Source: an uncultured Sulfitobacter sp. (lineage in GTDB: Bacteria; Pseudomonadota; Alphaproteobacteria; Rhodobacterales; Rhodobacteraceae). Taken from it: a DNA stretch of 64,000 nt. The translations under genes and the position numbers were made by a program. The stretch spans positions 682,001 to 746,000 of the forward strand of contig NZ_CANMQS010000002.1 of the NCBI RefSeq assembly GCF_947500075.1, given 5' to 3'. Below the pieces are notes generated by a model that searched no databases, was not told the origin of the DNA, and saw nothing but the letters and a program-made list of their open reading frames with translations. Below, piece by piece: positions 15,729 to 27,269 of the stretch. How positions within the stretch are numbered: position 1 is the stretch's first letter; the number at the start of each line of letters is the position of its first letter.

Positions 15729-16850
15729 ATGGCGCCAAAGCGTCCCAAAGGTGCGGGCGCGCTCGAAAAGGAAGCAAGACCGGCTCTGAGCCCCGCGCCA
15801 GCCAAGCCGGGATCGAACCAGCTGTACGCAGCGCTCGATCTTGGCACAAATAGCTGCCGCATGTTGATCGCCCGTCCGCAGGGCAGTGGTTTTCATGTGG
15901 TGGACAGCTTCTCCAAATCCGTGCAACTGGGCGCGGGGCTGGAGAAAACCGGGCGATTGTCGCGCGGATCCATGTCCCGTACCTTGCAAGCTCTGCGTAT
16001 TTGCCAACAAAAGCTGCGGCGCAACAAGGTCCGCAACATGCGCCTTGTGGCCACCGAAGCCTGCCGCCGTGCGCACAATGGCGCGGAATTCATGCGCCGC
16101 ATCCAACGCGACACCGGGCTGCGGCTGGACATCATCCGGCCCGAGGAAGAAGCGCAGCTTGCCGTCATCTCCTGCGCGCCGCTGGTCAGTCGCAAGACAG
16201 AAAACCTGCTGGTGGTGGACATTGGCGGGGGGTCGACAGAACTGGTCTGGATCGACATCTCCAAAGTGCCAAAAAAGGAGCGTGCTCAGGCGATTATGAG
16301 GCTTCATTCAGGTTTCAAACAAGCCAAGGGCGAGGTGCCGCAGGCCAAGGTTGTCGACTGGATTTCAGTGCCCCTTGGTGTGGCGACGCTGCGCGATCAG
16401 TTCAACGATGTCGAAGATGATGCTGCGCGTTTTGCCTTGATGAGCTGGTTCTTTGAAGAGAATCTTGCGGATTTCACGCCCTACCAGTCCGCGCAGCCGC
16501 AGGAACGGTTCCAGATCGTCGGCACCTCCGGCACCGTGACCACCGTCGCGGCCAGCCATCTGGGCCTCAAACGCTACGACAGAACCAAGGTGGACGGTTT
16601 GCGGATGACCAGTGACCAGATCGACAAGGTGATCCATTCCTATCTTGCGATGGGCCCCGAAGGGCGCCAGACCGATCCGCGGATCGGGCAGGACCGGTCC
16701 GCGCTGATCATGTCCGGGGCGGCGATCCTGCAAGCGCTCATGCGCTGCTGGCCCACCGACCGGCTGAGCGTTGCGGACCGAGGCCTGCGCGAGGGGCTGC
16801 TCTATGCACAGATGAGCGCGGATGGCGTGCTTGAAGAAGGAGCCTACTGA
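15729..16850 (+). CDS. Ppx/GppA-family exopolyphosphatase / pppGpp phosphohydrolase
   Basis: 373 aa. After a basic, Pro/Ala-rich N-terminal 30 residues comes the ASKHA fold with [42 protein letters not shown] and [14 protein letters not shown]. Family role: hydrolysis of inorganic polyphosphate and/or conversion of pppGpp to ppGpp. It carries only the catalytic region, without the C-terminal HD domains of long Ppx. It is coupled to rlmE by TGATG. Linking a stringent-response/polyphosphate enzyme with ribosome maturation is a plausible theme of the operon. Confidence 0.92.
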   Translation: MAPKRPKGAGALEKEARPALSPAPAKPGSNQLYAALDLGTNSCRMLIARPQGSGFHVVDSFSKSVQLGAGLEKTGRLSRGSMSRTLQALRICQQKLRRNKVRNMRLVATEACRRAHNGAEFMRRIQRDTGLRLDIIRPEEEAQLAVISCAPLVSRKTENLLVVDIGGGSTELVWIDISKVPKKERAQAIMRLHSGFKQAKGEVPQAKVVDWISVPLGVATLRDQFNDVEDDAARFALMSWFFEENLADFTPYQSAQPQERFQIVGTSGTVTTVAASHLGLKRYDRTKVDGLRMTSDQIDKVIHSYLAMGPEGRQTDPRIGQDRSALIMSGAAILQALMRCWPTDRLSVADRGLREGLLYAQMSADGVLEEGAY

Positions 16851-17572
16851 TGGCCAAGACCCCCAGCGGCAAGAACACCTCCGGGCGCGGACAGCGTGAG
16901 TTGAAGGTGAAGGTCAAATCGGCCCGTGGCCGCAAGCTGTCGTCGACCCGGTGGTTGCAACGGCAGTTAAATGACCCCTATGTCAAGCGCGCGCAGGCCG
17001 AAGGATACAGGGGAAGAGCGGCCTATAAGATCATGGAACTGGACGATAAATACCGTTTCCTGGTCCCCGGTGCGCGGGTGGTTGATCTGGGTGCCGCACC
17101 GGGCGGCTGGTGCCAGGTTGCGGTCAAACGCTGCAATGTGCTGGGGGAGCGGTCCGGCAAGGCGCAGGGCACAATCCTGGGCATTGACCTGCAAGAGATG
17201 GAGCCCATTGCCGGGTGTGAGCTGCATGTCCTTGATTTCATGGAGGATGATGCCGATCAGAAGGTCAAGGAGTTGCTTGGCGGCCGCGCGGATGTCGTGA
17301 TGTCCGACATGGCGGCGGCCTCCTCCGGGCACAAGCAGACAGACCACCTGCGCATCATCGCGCTCTGTGAGGCAGCCGCCTACTTCGCCTTCGATGTGCT
17401 GGACCCCGGCGGCACCTTCGTGGCGAAGGTTCTGGCAGGTGGTGCAGAGGGGGAATTGCAGAAGTTGCTGAAGCAGCGATTTACCAAGGTTGCCAATATC
17501 AAACCACCGGCAAGCCGGTCTGACAGTTCTGAGAAATTCGTGGTCGCGACGGGATTCAAGGGCGAGGATTAA
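16850..17572 (+). CDS. rlmE: 23S rRNA (uridine-2'-O) methyltransferase RlmE/FtsJ
   Basis: 240 aa. It has a basic N-terminal tail, then the FtsJ Rossmann fold with [51 protein letters not shown] and [11 protein letters not shown], giving the Lys-Asp-Lys-Glu catalytic set. It methylates U2552 (E. coli numbering) in the 50S subunit using SAM. Its start overlaps the ppx/gppA stop by one base, so the two are co-translated. The stop lies at the edge of an AT-rich island. Confidence 0.95.
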   Translation: MAKTPSGKNTSGRGQRELKVKVKSARGRKLSSTRWLQRQLNDPYVKRAQAEGYRGRAAYKIMELDDKYRFLVPGARVVDLGAAPGGWCQVAVKRCNVLGERSGKAQGTILGIDLQEMEPIAGCELHVLDFMEDDADQKVKELLGGRADVVMSDMAAASSGHKQTDHLRIIALCEAAAYFAFDVLDPGGTFVAKVLAGGAEGELQKLLKQRFTKVANIKPPASRSDSSEKFVVATGFKGED

Positions 17573-17770
17573 AAATATAATCGTATCAGATTGTTGTGGC
17601 CCTAAGTTAATGTTATGTATTAACTTGGTGCAGTTTGGTTTTTACAATATATTACATTGCTTTATAAGATAATCTTAATCTATCACCTTTACCCTTCTTT
17701 AGGGTTCGAAACATAAAATCTCCTTCGTATTCCAGCACGTCCCATGTGCTCTATCTGAAAGGACTCCATC
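17573..17770. other. AT-rich intergenic island with an inverted repeat
   Basis: These 198 bases are much richer in A and T than the surroundings, especially 17573-17700. AAGTTAAT (17604-17611) and ATTAACTT (17619-17626) form a perfect 8-bp inverted repeat around a 7-base loop. An ACCC/AGGGT mini-stem lies near 17690-17705. The region ends with the promoter and leader of the Cache-like gene. No open reading frame of interest is seen. Confidence 0.55.
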
Positions 17771-18340
17771 ATGTTTCGCGCCGCTTTGTTCGCTCTGCCC
17801 CTGACCCTCACAACCCCTGCTTTCGCCGCTGATGCGCCACCCGCGATGGCCAGTTACATCGAAGACGAATTGAAGGCATGGATCAATGATGCGCAGATCG
17901 TCGCCGGGATCACTGCGCAGAACGCCACCACATCGGACCTCAGCGAGGATGAGATCATTGCCCGCGACAATATCTGGCGTGGTGAAGTGGGGGCGTCTGA
18001 CACGCCGATGATCGACGGCGTGGTCAATAACCCCCTTGCGGGTTTCCTGCGGGACCATGTTGAAAAATCCCAGGGGCGCATCACCGAAGTGTTTGTCATG
18101 GACAGCCGTGGGCTGAATGTCGCGTCCAGCGGCGTGACCTCCGACTATTGGCAAGGGGATGAGGCAAAGTTCCAAAAGACCTATGACGTGGGCTCCGGCG
18201 CGGTCTTTGTGGATGAGATCGAGTTGGATGAAAGCACCCAAACCTATCAGGGGCAGGCGTCTTTCGCGATCACGGACCCGGCCAGCGGGGCCGTCATCGG
18301 TGCCATTACCGTTGGCCTCAATGCTGAGGCGTTCTTCTAG
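17771..18340 (+). CDS. secreted Cache/PDC-sensor-like periplasmic protein
   Basis: 189 aa with a clear signal peptide (MFRAALFALPLTLTTPAFA-AD). The mature part resembles a single Cache/PDC ligand-binding domain without a transmembrane anchor: a long N-terminal helix, LRDHVEKSQGRITEVFVMDSRGLNVASSG, DYWQGDEAKFQKTY and an IGAITVGL end. Family knowledge: these domains bind small ligands outside the cell and usually sit on receptors or kinases; a free-standing secreted form may deliver a ligand to a partner. The gene is single, ending in its own terminator. The ligand is unknown. Confidence 0.75.
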   Translation: MFRAALFALPLTLTTPAFAADAPPAMASYIEDELKAWINDAQIVAGITAQNATTSDLSEDEIIARDNIWRGEVGASDTPMIDGVVNNPLAGFLRDHVEKSQGRITEVFVMDSRGLNVASSGVTSDYWQGDEAKFQKTYDVGSGAVFVDEIELDESTQTYQGQASFAITDPASGAVIGAITVGLNAEAFF

Positions 18341-18384
18341 GCTGATCTTGTTCAAGCGGTAACGCAAGCGCCTGAAAATCCCTG

Positions 18385-18409
18385 AAAGGCATTTTATTCA
18401 ATGCCTTTT
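18385..18409 (+). terminator. intrinsic terminator after the Cache-like gene
   Basis: A 9-bp stem AAAGGCATT / AATGCCTTT (18385-18393 and 18400-18408) with a 6-base loop runs into a short T stretch. It separates the plus-strand gene from the oppositely oriented tRNA-Ser; the A-rich left arm could let it act in both directions. Confidence 0.75.
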
Positions 18410-18436
18410 GGGGGGCTCTTCATCTGAAAAACATGC

Positions 18437-18526
18437 TGGCGGAGAGACAGGGATTCGAACCCTGGGAAGGCTTGCACCCTCAACGGTTTTCGAGACCGCC
18501 CCGTTCGACCACTCCGGCACCTCTCC
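18437..18526 (-). tRNA. tRNA-Ser (anticodon CGA)
   Basis: 90 nt on the minus strand including an encoded CCA end. The acceptor stem is GGAGAGG / TCTCTCC with discriminator G. There is a long variable arm as expected for Ser, the T-loop is GGTTCGAATCC, and the anticodon CGA is at 18490-18492 in the loop CTCGAAA. It reads UCG codons, which are common in this GC-rich genome. Confidence 0.96.
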
Positions 18527-18682
18527 GCGGGGGTCAGCGGCGTTGCAATAATCGCGATTGGGCGGGGCGACAAGGGGGCATGTGCGTGCTTTGGCGCAGC
18601 GCCCCCGTTTTTCCACACGCTCCCTTCCCGAAACACCCAACTCAACCTATCTTACGCACGAGACGCGCCACAAGGAGTTGAG

Positions 18683-19549
18683 ATGACCGCCCAAGCCACC
18701 GTTCCCCCGTTTCACTGGCTGACAGCACTGCGCCTTGGCCTGCTGTCCTTTCTCTTTGCGATCAGCGTCACCACGCGCCCCGCGCAAGCGGCCGATCCCG
18801 AACGGCTTGAGGCGTTTCTGGAGGTGACGGGGTTCGATGTGGCGTTGGAGAGCATCCGGCTGTCGGCAGACAGCGCCCCGCAGATGCTGGGCCTGCAGGC
18901 GGACGACTTTGGGTCCGAATGGTCACGGTTGGTCAGGGAGGTCTTCGCCACCGACATCATGCACGACATGGCAAAGGACATTCTGGGCGAGACGCTCAGC
19001 GATGAACTGCTCGCCCATGCGGCGGGGTTTTATGCCTCTGATCTGGGCCAGCGGCTGGTTGAGGTGGAAAACCGCTCTCACATGTCAGAGGAAGACGACC
19101 TGAAAAACGAAAGCGGCGCGGATATTCTGGCAGGGCTGGAAAGCATCGACAGCCCGCGCATTGGTCTGCTGAACCGGCTGACCCGCGCCAGCGGGTCCGA
19201 AGACAGCGCCATCCGTGCCATTCAGGAGGTGCAGATTCGTTTCCTGATGGCGGCTGCCGGGGCCGGGGTGATCGAGCTGCGGATGGAAGAGCCTGATCTG
19301 CGCGAGGCATTGCGGGAGCAGGAAGGCGACATGCGCGCCTCGATCGCGGCGAATGCGCTGGTCAGTTCTGCCTATACCTATCAGGCCTTTTCCGATGCGG
19401 AGGTCGAAGCCTATGCCGAAGCGCTGGAGCATCCGCAGATGAAAGAGGTCTACGCGCTAATGAATGCCGTGCAATATGAGATCATGGCCAACCGGTTCGA
19501 GGCCGTCGCAGAGCGGCTCGCCGTGATGCAACCCAGCCAGGACCTGTGA
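18683..19549 (+). CDS. exported DUF2059-type protein, first of a tandem pair
   Basis: 288 aa, preceded by AAGGAG. An N-terminal signal or anchor lies at residues 14-36 (LTALRLGLLSFLFAISVTT..AQAAD). The helical mature part has the DUF2059-like pattern FYASDLGQRLVEVEN near residue 113-127, a second helical block and a C-terminal YAEALEHPQMKEVYALMNA. The function of DUF2059 proteins is unknown; they are periplasmic or envelope-associated. It overlaps the next gene by one base (TGATG), and that product has the same architecture, so the pair probably arose by duplication. Confidence 0.72.
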   Translation: MTAQATVPPFHWLTALRLGLLSFLFAISVTTRPAQAADPERLEAFLEVTGFDVALESIRLSADSAPQMLGLQADDFGSEWSRLVREVFATDIMHDMAKDILGETLSDELLAHAAGFYASDLGQRLVEVENRSHMSEEDDLKNESGADILAGLESIDSPRIGLLNRLTRASGSEDSAIRAIQEVQIRFLMAAAGAGVIELRMEEPDLREALREQEGDMRASIAANALVSSAYTYQAFSDAEVEAYAEALEHPQMKEVYALMNAVQYEIMANRFEAVAERLAVMQPSQDL

Positions 19550-20364
19550 TGCGCCGCGCCCTCCTGATCTGGCCGGTTCTGCTGGCGCTGTTGACGACGA
19601 CCGCCTTAGCGGATGCGCGGATGACGGTGCTGGTCGACGTGCTCAAACTGCGCGAAGCGGCGGAGATCCTGCGCATCGAAGGGGTGGAATCAGCGGCACA
19701 GCTGAACACCGACATGCTGGAGGGGCAGGGCGGGGCCAGTTGGCAGATACAGGTGGATGCCATCTATGATCCCGACCGCATGGTGGAGACGGTGCGCAGC
19801 GCGCTGGATGCGGAGCTGGAGGGCGCGTTGCTGGAAGACGTGATAGAGTTCTTCGCGGCAAATCCCGGCGCCCGGATCGTCACGCTGGAGAACACCGCCC
19901 GCGATGCCATCCGAGACCCCGCCGTCGAAGAAGCCGCGCGCGCCCGCTTTGCCGAGGTGGACGGCAGCGCGGATGCCCGGCTGGCGCTGATCGACAGGTT
20001 GGTGGCCAGCGGCGACATGATCAACCGCAACGTGACCAACGCGATGAACGCCAACGTGCAGTTCCTGCGCGGTCTGGTGGACGGCGATGCGGCGGAGATG
20101 ACAGAGGAAGAGATGCTGTCGTCCGTGTCCAGCGATCTGGAAGAGATGACAGAAGACACGCGCAGCTGGCTGTTCGGCTATATGCTGCTGGCCTATTCGC
20201 CGCTTGAGACGGCAGATCTGGAAACATACCTCGCGTTCTCAACCACGCCGGCGGGCGAAGCGTTGAACCGGGCGCTCTTTGACGGGTTTGGGCGGTCTTA
20301 CGAGGATATTTCCTATGCTTTGGGCCGTGCGGTTGCGCTGAACATGATGGCGGAAGAACTTTAG
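19549..20364 (+). CDS. exported DUF2059-type protein, second of a tandem pair
   Basis: 271 aa from ATG 19549, which overlaps the previous stop; an in-frame GTG at 19546 is one codon longer. The signal peptide is MRRALLIWPVLLALLTTTALAD-A. The helical body carries EFFAANPGARIVTLENTARDAI, the counterpart of FYASDLGQRLVEVEN in the first protein, and a C-terminal TYLAFSTTPAGEALNRALFDGF. The two proteins share layout, but identity looks low, so the duplication is old. The stop is followed by the rplU promoter region. Confidence 0.72.
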   Translation: MRRALLIWPVLLALLTTTALADARMTVLVDVLKLREAAEILRIEGVESAAQLNTDMLEGQGGASWQIQVDAIYDPDRMVETVRSALDAELEGALLEDVIEFFAANPGARIVTLENTARDAIRDPAVEEAARARFAEVDGSADARLALIDRLVASGDMINRNVTNAMNANVQFLRGLVDGDAAEMTEEEMLSSVSSDLEEMTEDTRSWLFGYMLLAYSPLETADLETYLAFSTTPAGEALNRALFDGFGRSYEDISYALGRAVALNMMAEEL

Positions 20365-20397
20365 GCGCAATAATCGCCCGCGGGCGGCATAACACGC

Positions 20398-20426
20398 TTG
20401 ACTTGTATGCCTGATCTGCTGATAAG
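20398..20426 (+). promoter_or_regulatory. predicted promoter of rplU-rpmA
   Basis: TTGACT, a 17-base spacer and GATAAG fit a housekeeping sigma promoter. The implied leader of about 125 nt before the rplU start holds an inverted repeat (AGCCCGC at about 20424 with GCGGGCT at about 20452), suitable for autogenous control of ribosomal-protein synthesis. Confidence 0.5.
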
Positions 20427-20558
20427 CCCGCATCCCGGCAAGAACCTTGCGCGGGCTGATATGTAATGACGCCCCAACGGGCGCGCTGTTCGAGGCGGGG
20501 ATATCCCCGAAACACCCATCCGGGGGCCACAGGACGCGGTAAAATGAAGGACGACGCG

Positions 20559-21293
20559 ATGTTTGCGGTCATCAAGACTGGCGGTAAGCAATACAAAGTA
20601 ACCTCAGGCGATATGCTTCGGGTGGAACGGATTGCTGCAAGCGCTGGTGAAACAGTTCAATTCAACGACGTGCTGATGCTCGGTGGCGACAAGCCACAGG
20701 TTGGCGCGCCACTGGTCGAAGACGCAGCCGTGCAGGCTGAGGTTGTCGACCAGATCAAGGGTGACAAGGTCATCAACTTCGTCAAGCGCCGCCGGAAGCA
20801 CTCTTCCAAGCGCACCAAGGGCCACCGTCAGAAGCTGACCCTCGTCAAGATCACTGAGATCATGGCGACAGGTGCGGGCAAATCCAAGGTGATGGCAGCG
20901 GTTGGTACCGGTTCCGTGTCTGCTGCTGCGGTTGCGGCACTGTCCGGCGCTTCCGCTGAAGTGGCTGCAAAGCCCGCGAAGGCGAAGAAAGCTGAAAAGC
21001 CTGCCAAGACAGCAGAGCCAAAGGCCGAAGCGCCCAAAGCCGAAAAGAAAGCCGCACCCAAGAAAGCTGCTGCGCCCAAGGCAGAGGCTGGTGCAGCGGA
21101 CGACCTGAAAGAACTCAGCGGCGTTGGTCCCGCTCTGGAGAAGAAGCTGCACGCCGCAGGCGTCACCACCTTCGCCCAGATCGCAGCATGGACCAAAGCG
21201 GACGTAGCTGATATGGACGAGAAACTGTCTTTCAAAGGCCGGATCGAGCGTGAAGGCTGGATCGCTCAGGCTCAAGAAAAGACCAAAGGCTAA
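20559..21293 (+). CDS. rplU: 50S ribosomal protein bL21 with C-terminal HhH extension
   Basis: 244 aa from ATG 20559 with AAGGACG upstream. Residues 1-103 are normal bL21 ([41 protein letters not shown]). The rest is extra: an Ala/Lys-rich linker of about 75 residues, then a compact C-terminal domain ([34 protein letters not shown]) of the helix-hairpin-helix type. Standard bL21 is about 103 aa. Long bL21s occur in Rhodobacterales, so this is lineage-typical, but the tail's function is not established. It is followed by rpmA after 11 bases. Confidence 0.95.
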   Translation: MFAVIKTGGKQYKVTSGDMLRVERIAASAGETVQFNDVLMLGGDKPQVGAPLVEDAAVQAEVVDQIKGDKVINFVKRRRKHSSKRTKGHRQKLTLVKITEIMATGAGKSKVMAAVGTGSVSAAAVAALSGASAEVAAKPAKAKKAEKPAKTAEPKAEAPKAEKKAAPKKAAAPKAEAGAADDLKELSGVGPALEKKLHAAGVTTFAQIAAWTKADVADMDEKLSFKGRIEREGWIAQAQEKTKG

Positions 21294-21304
21294 GGAGAGA
21301 CCAA

Positions 21305-21574
21305 ATGGCACATAAAAAAGCAGGCGGCTCATCCCGTAACGGACGCGACTCAGCAGGTCGCCGTCTTGGCGTCAAGAAATACGGCGGCGAAGCTGTCATT
21401 CCCGGCAACATCATCGTGCGCCAGCGCGGCACCAAGTTCTGGCCAGCCGAAGGCGTTGGCATGGGCAAGGATCACACGATCTTTGCAACAGTGGACGGGT
21501 CCGTGACCTTCCACAAAGGCCTGAAAAACCGCACATTTATTTCGGTCCTGCCGGTGGCGGAGGCCGCTGAATAA
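21305..21574 (+). CDS. rpmA: 50S ribosomal protein bL27
   Basis: 89 aa, starting [20 protein letters not shown], the conserved N-terminus that reaches the peptidyl-transferase centre in family members. The body [20 protein letters not shown] and KDHTIFA is typical. It is co-transcribed with rplU and ends before a strong terminator. Confidence 0.98.
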   Translation: MAHKKAGGSSRNGRDSAGRRLGVKKYGGEAVIPGNIIVRQRGTKFWPAEGVGMGKDHTIFATVDGSVTFHKGLKNRTFISVLPVAEAAE

Positions 21575-21602
21575 GCCGTACCCGGATAAATGAGACATTT
21601 CA

Positions 21603-21636
21603 GGGATCGGCGGAAACGCCGGTCCCTTTTCTTTTT
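21603..21636 (+). terminator. intrinsic terminator of rplU-rpmA
   Basis: A 10-bp stem GGGATCGGCG / CGCCGGTCCC (one G-T pair) with a GAAA tetraloop is followed by TTTTCTTTTT. Confidence 0.92.
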
Positions 21637-21720
21637 GAGCTTCACCGCTCGGGCCCATGATCCAGAAGGGAGGGGCACCATGGTCGATGAATACAGTGCT
21701 CTCAGTCAGGTCAGCGCGGC

Positions 21721-22319
21721 ATGAGCGTCGCCCTTATCCCCCTCGCGGTCTTTGCCGCGAGCCAAGTCGGCACGCCCGGTCCTGCCAATATGGCGCTGAT
21801 GGCCACCGGCGCGCGGTTTGGCTTTCGCGCGGCATTGCCCTTTGTGGCAGGTGTCGCCTTGGGCAAGCAGTTGATCATCTGGCCCATCGGCTTTGGCCTG
21901 ATGGAACTGGCGGAGGCGGCACCAGCGGTGTTCACGGCGCTCAAATACGCCTCTGCTGCCTATATCATCTGGCTGGCCTGGAAGGTCGCAAATCTGCGGC
22001 TGGGGCAGGGCGGGGGCAGCGGGAAGGCACCCGGTTTCGCCGCAGGCCTGATTGTGCATCCGCTCAACCCCAAGGCCTGGGCGATGATCGTCGGCGGCTT
22101 CACCGCCTTTGTCGCGCCCGGCACATCTGCGCTGACAGCGACTGCAACGATTGCCGCTGTTTTATTGGCCTGCCAGATCATTCTGCACCCGATGTGGACC
22201 TTCGCCGGTGACAGAATCGCGAAAACCGTGGCGGGAACGCCTGCGGAACCTTATCTCATGTGGACATTGGCGGGCCTCACGGTCGCCTCTGTCCTGTTCG
22301 TACTGTTCGGAGGAGGGAC

Positions 22320-22323
<4 letters not shown>
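21721..22323 (+). CDS. LysE/RhtB-family amino-acid exporter
   Basis: 200 aa with about six hydrophobic segments. The family signature near the N-terminus is ASQVGTPGPANMALMATGARFGFRAAL, and HPLNPKAWAMIVGG follows in the middle. Family role: export of amino acids or related metabolites across the inner membrane; the substrate is not predictable. It overlaps the GNAT gene by ATGA, so transporter and acetyltransferase are co-translated, a frequent pairing in detoxification or amino-acid homeostasis. Confidence 0.9.
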
Positions 22324-25010
<2,687 letters not shown>

Positions 25011-25053
25011 AGGTGCGACAGAACAGAAGACTTCAATAGGCGGGCGCAAAGCT

Positions 25054-26319
25054 ATGAAAGATATGGACAACATCGCAGATCTGATGGCAGACATCGGGCG
25101 CCGTGCAACAGCCGCCGCCGCCGTGCTGGCCTCCGCCAGTGCAGAGCGCAAACACGCCGCACTGATTGGCGCCGCCGAGCAGGTCTGGGCGCAGCGCGAC
25201 GCCATTCTGGAAGCCAACGCCAAGGATCTGGTCTATGGCCGGGAGAAGGGGCTGTCGGATGCGATGATGGACCGCCTGATGCTGGATGAGGACCGCATTC
25301 AAGGCATGGTCGACGGGCTGCGCAGCGTGGCAGAGCAAACCGATCCTGTGGGCGAAGTGCTGGCGGACTGGGATCAGCCCAGCGGGCTGAACATCAAACG
25401 TGTGCGCACGCCGCTGGGGGTCATTGGCGTGATCTATGAAAGCCGCCCCAATGTGACAGCGGATGCGGGCGCGCTGTGCCTCAAGGCGGGCAATGCCGTT
25501 ATCCTGCGCGGCGGGTCGGAGGGTTTTCATTCCTCCGGTGCGATCCACGCCTGTCTGCAACAGGGGCTGCGGGATGCGAACTTGCCCGAAGACGCGGTGC
25601 AACTGGTGCCCACCCGCGACCGCGCGGCGGTGTCAGAGATGTTGCGCATGACCGATACCATCGACGTGATCGTGCCACGGGGCGGCAAGGGTCTTGTGGG
25701 ACTGGTGCAGAAAGAGGCCCGCGTGCCCGTTTTTGCTCACCTCGAAGGGATCGTGCACATCTACATTGATGCCGCAGCGGATGCGGAAAAGGCGCTCAAT
25801 GTTGTGCTGAACGCCAAAACCCGCCGCACGGGCATTTGCGGCGCGGCGGAATGTCTGTTGATCCACAAGGATGTTGTGGACCAGATCGGCGTGTCGGTGA
25901 TCAACGGATTGCTACAGGCCGGCGTGGAGGTCCGCGGGGACGACAGCCTTGCACAGATCCCTGGTGTTGTGCCGGCCACCGCCGGGGACTGGGGATGCGA
26001 ATACCTTGATATGATCATCGCCGCGCGGGTGGTGCAGGATGTGGACGAGGCGATTGACCACATCCGCACCTATGGGTCGAACCACACCGATTGCATTCTG
26101 TCAGAGGACGCTGCCGCTGTTGAGACTTTCATGAACCGCCTTGATTCCGCGATCCTGATGCACAATGCCTCAACCCAGTTTGCCGATGGCGGAGAGTTCG
26201 GGATGGGCGCGGAGATCGGCATTGCCACAGGCAAGATGCACGCGCGCGGCCCGGTCGGGGCGGCACAGCTGACCAGCTTCAAATACCTTGTGACCGGCGA
26301 CGGCACTTTGCGCCCCTAG
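25054..26319 (+). CDS. proA: gamma-glutamyl phosphate reductase
   Basis: 421 aa of the aldehyde-dehydrogenase superfamily: [49 protein letters not shown], the catalytic Cys in [16 protein letters not shown], and the C-terminal [21 protein letters not shown]. It reduces glutamyl phosphate with NADPH to glutamate semialdehyde. It is in one operon with proB. Its stop codon overlaps the stop of the convergent chpT gene at CTAG. Confidence 0.97.
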   Translation: MKDMDNIADLMADIGRRATAAAAVLASASAERKHAALIGAAEQVWAQRDAILEANAKDLVYGREKGLSDAMMDRLMLDEDRIQGMVDGLRSVAEQTDPVGEVLADWDQPSGLNIKRVRTPLGVIGVIYESRPNVTADAGALCLKAGNAVILRGGSEGFHSSGAIHACLQQGLRDANLPEDAVQLVPTRDRAAVSEMLRMTDTIDVIVPRGGKGLVGLVQKEARVPVFAHLEGIVHIYIDAAADAEKALNVVLNAKTRRTGICGAAECLLIHKDVVDQIGVSVINGLLQAGVEVRGDDSLAQIPGVVPATAGDWGCEYLDMIIAARVVQDVDEAIDHIRTYGSNHTDCILSEDAAAVETFMNRLDSAILMHNASTQFADGGEFGMGAEIGIATGKMHARGPVGAAQLTSFKYLVTGDGTLRP

Positions 26320-26912
26320 AACGCGATGGAGATCGTGGTGTCGTCCATGCGCGTGGTGATCTTGCGGCCGTCTTCCTGCGCAATGAGGGGAAGCAGGGCG
26401 AATTGAACTTGCGCGGGTTGCAGGCTGGACGGTGCCTTGACCCCGTCGAGCAGGGGCCAGATCGTATCATCGATGTTGAGCCGATCCGCCAGCCCATCCA
26501 ACGTCCATTCCCCGCCTGAGCAAGTGGCCGTCAGCCGCCCGCCAAACGGCATGGCGTTCTCAAGACACAGGATCCCGAGGAAAGCCAGCCGCACTGCGGC
26601 GCGGGGTTTGGGGTCGGTGGGGGTCCACTCAACCTCAAGCCGCCCGCCGTGATAGAGATCGCGCAGGATGGAGGTGATTTCAGCCGTACCGACCATCTGA
26701 TCCCCGGCCGCGCCAAAGGCGATGCGGAAAAAGCGGATGCGCGCGCTGGCATTGCCAACGCTCTCCCCGATCAGGCTCATCTCCGGGCCATTGGCTTCTC
26801 CGGCCATGTTCAGCAGCTCAAGCCCATTTGTGATTGCGCCGATGGGCGATATAAGGTCGTGGCAGATACGGCTGCCGATCAGAACGGCAATGCTGGTGTT
26901 ATCGTGACTCAT
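26316..26912 (-). CDS. chpT: histidine phosphotransferase ChpT
   Basis: 198 aa. A four-helix-bundle dimerisation domain with the phospho-accepting His18 in [21 protein letters not shown] is followed by a degenerate ATPase-like domain without nucleotide-binding boxes. This is the layout of ChpT, which passes phosphate from CckA to CtrA and CpdR in alphaproteobacteria. In Rhodobacterales this pathway controls motility, gene transfer agents and the cell cycle. It is divergent from the DUF3553 gene and convergent with proA. Confidence 0.9.
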   Translation of the reverse strand: MSHDNTSIAVLIGSRICHDLISPIGAITNGLELLNMAGEANGPEMSLIGESVGNASARIRFFRIAFGAAGDQMVGTAEITSILRDLYHGGRLEVEWTPTDPKPRAAVRLAFLGILCLENAMPFGGRLTATCSGGEWTLDGLADRLNIDDTIWPLLDGVKAPSSLQPAQVQFALLPLIAQEDGRKITTRMDDTTISIAF

Positions 26913-26940
26913 TGATCTACTCGCTTAAGAAGGGCACCTC

Positions 26941-27138
26941 ATGGATGATCTGAATGCGATCCTGACACCAGGCATGCTGGTGCAGCATCCCGACTGCCCG
27001 GAATGGGGCACGGGTCAGGTTCAAAGTAATATCGGGGGAAAGGTGACGGTGAATTTCCGCGATGAGGGTAAGATCGTCATCGACGGCTTTCGTGTGGGGC
27101 TTATACCGGTCTTTGATGGGAAAACATCCTTATCCTAA
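26941..27138 (+). CDS. DUF3553-type small protein
   Basis: 65 aa. It matches the DUF3553 pattern: ILTPGMLVQHPDCPEWGTGQVQSNIGGKVTVNFRDEGKIVID. This is a small beta-barrel-like fold resembling the domain found at the end of some UvrD-type helicases, where it binds RNA polymerase; the free-standing form has no assigned function. It starts 28 bases from chpT in the opposite direction, so the two share a promoter region. Confidence 0.8.
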   Translation: MDDLNAILTPGMLVQHPDCPEWGTGQVQSNIGGKVTVNFRDEGKIVIDGFRVGLIPVFDGKTSLS

Positions 27139-27269
27139 TACGGACACGCGAAGACCATACGCCAATTCTACCCGAGGGCGATAGTGCCTAATTCGCACAT
27201 CTTTTGCAGGTATTGCCCTTTGCGGCGCTGGTCCTTATGTGGCTTTGACAGACCTCCGGGAGGGGTGGC

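Noticed and set aside
27139-27269. Pho box before olsB-olsA
   Set aside because: Ornithine-lipid genes are often phosphate-controlled, but no CTGTCAT-like pair at 11-bp spacing is present; only a single TTGACAG-like half site near 27245.
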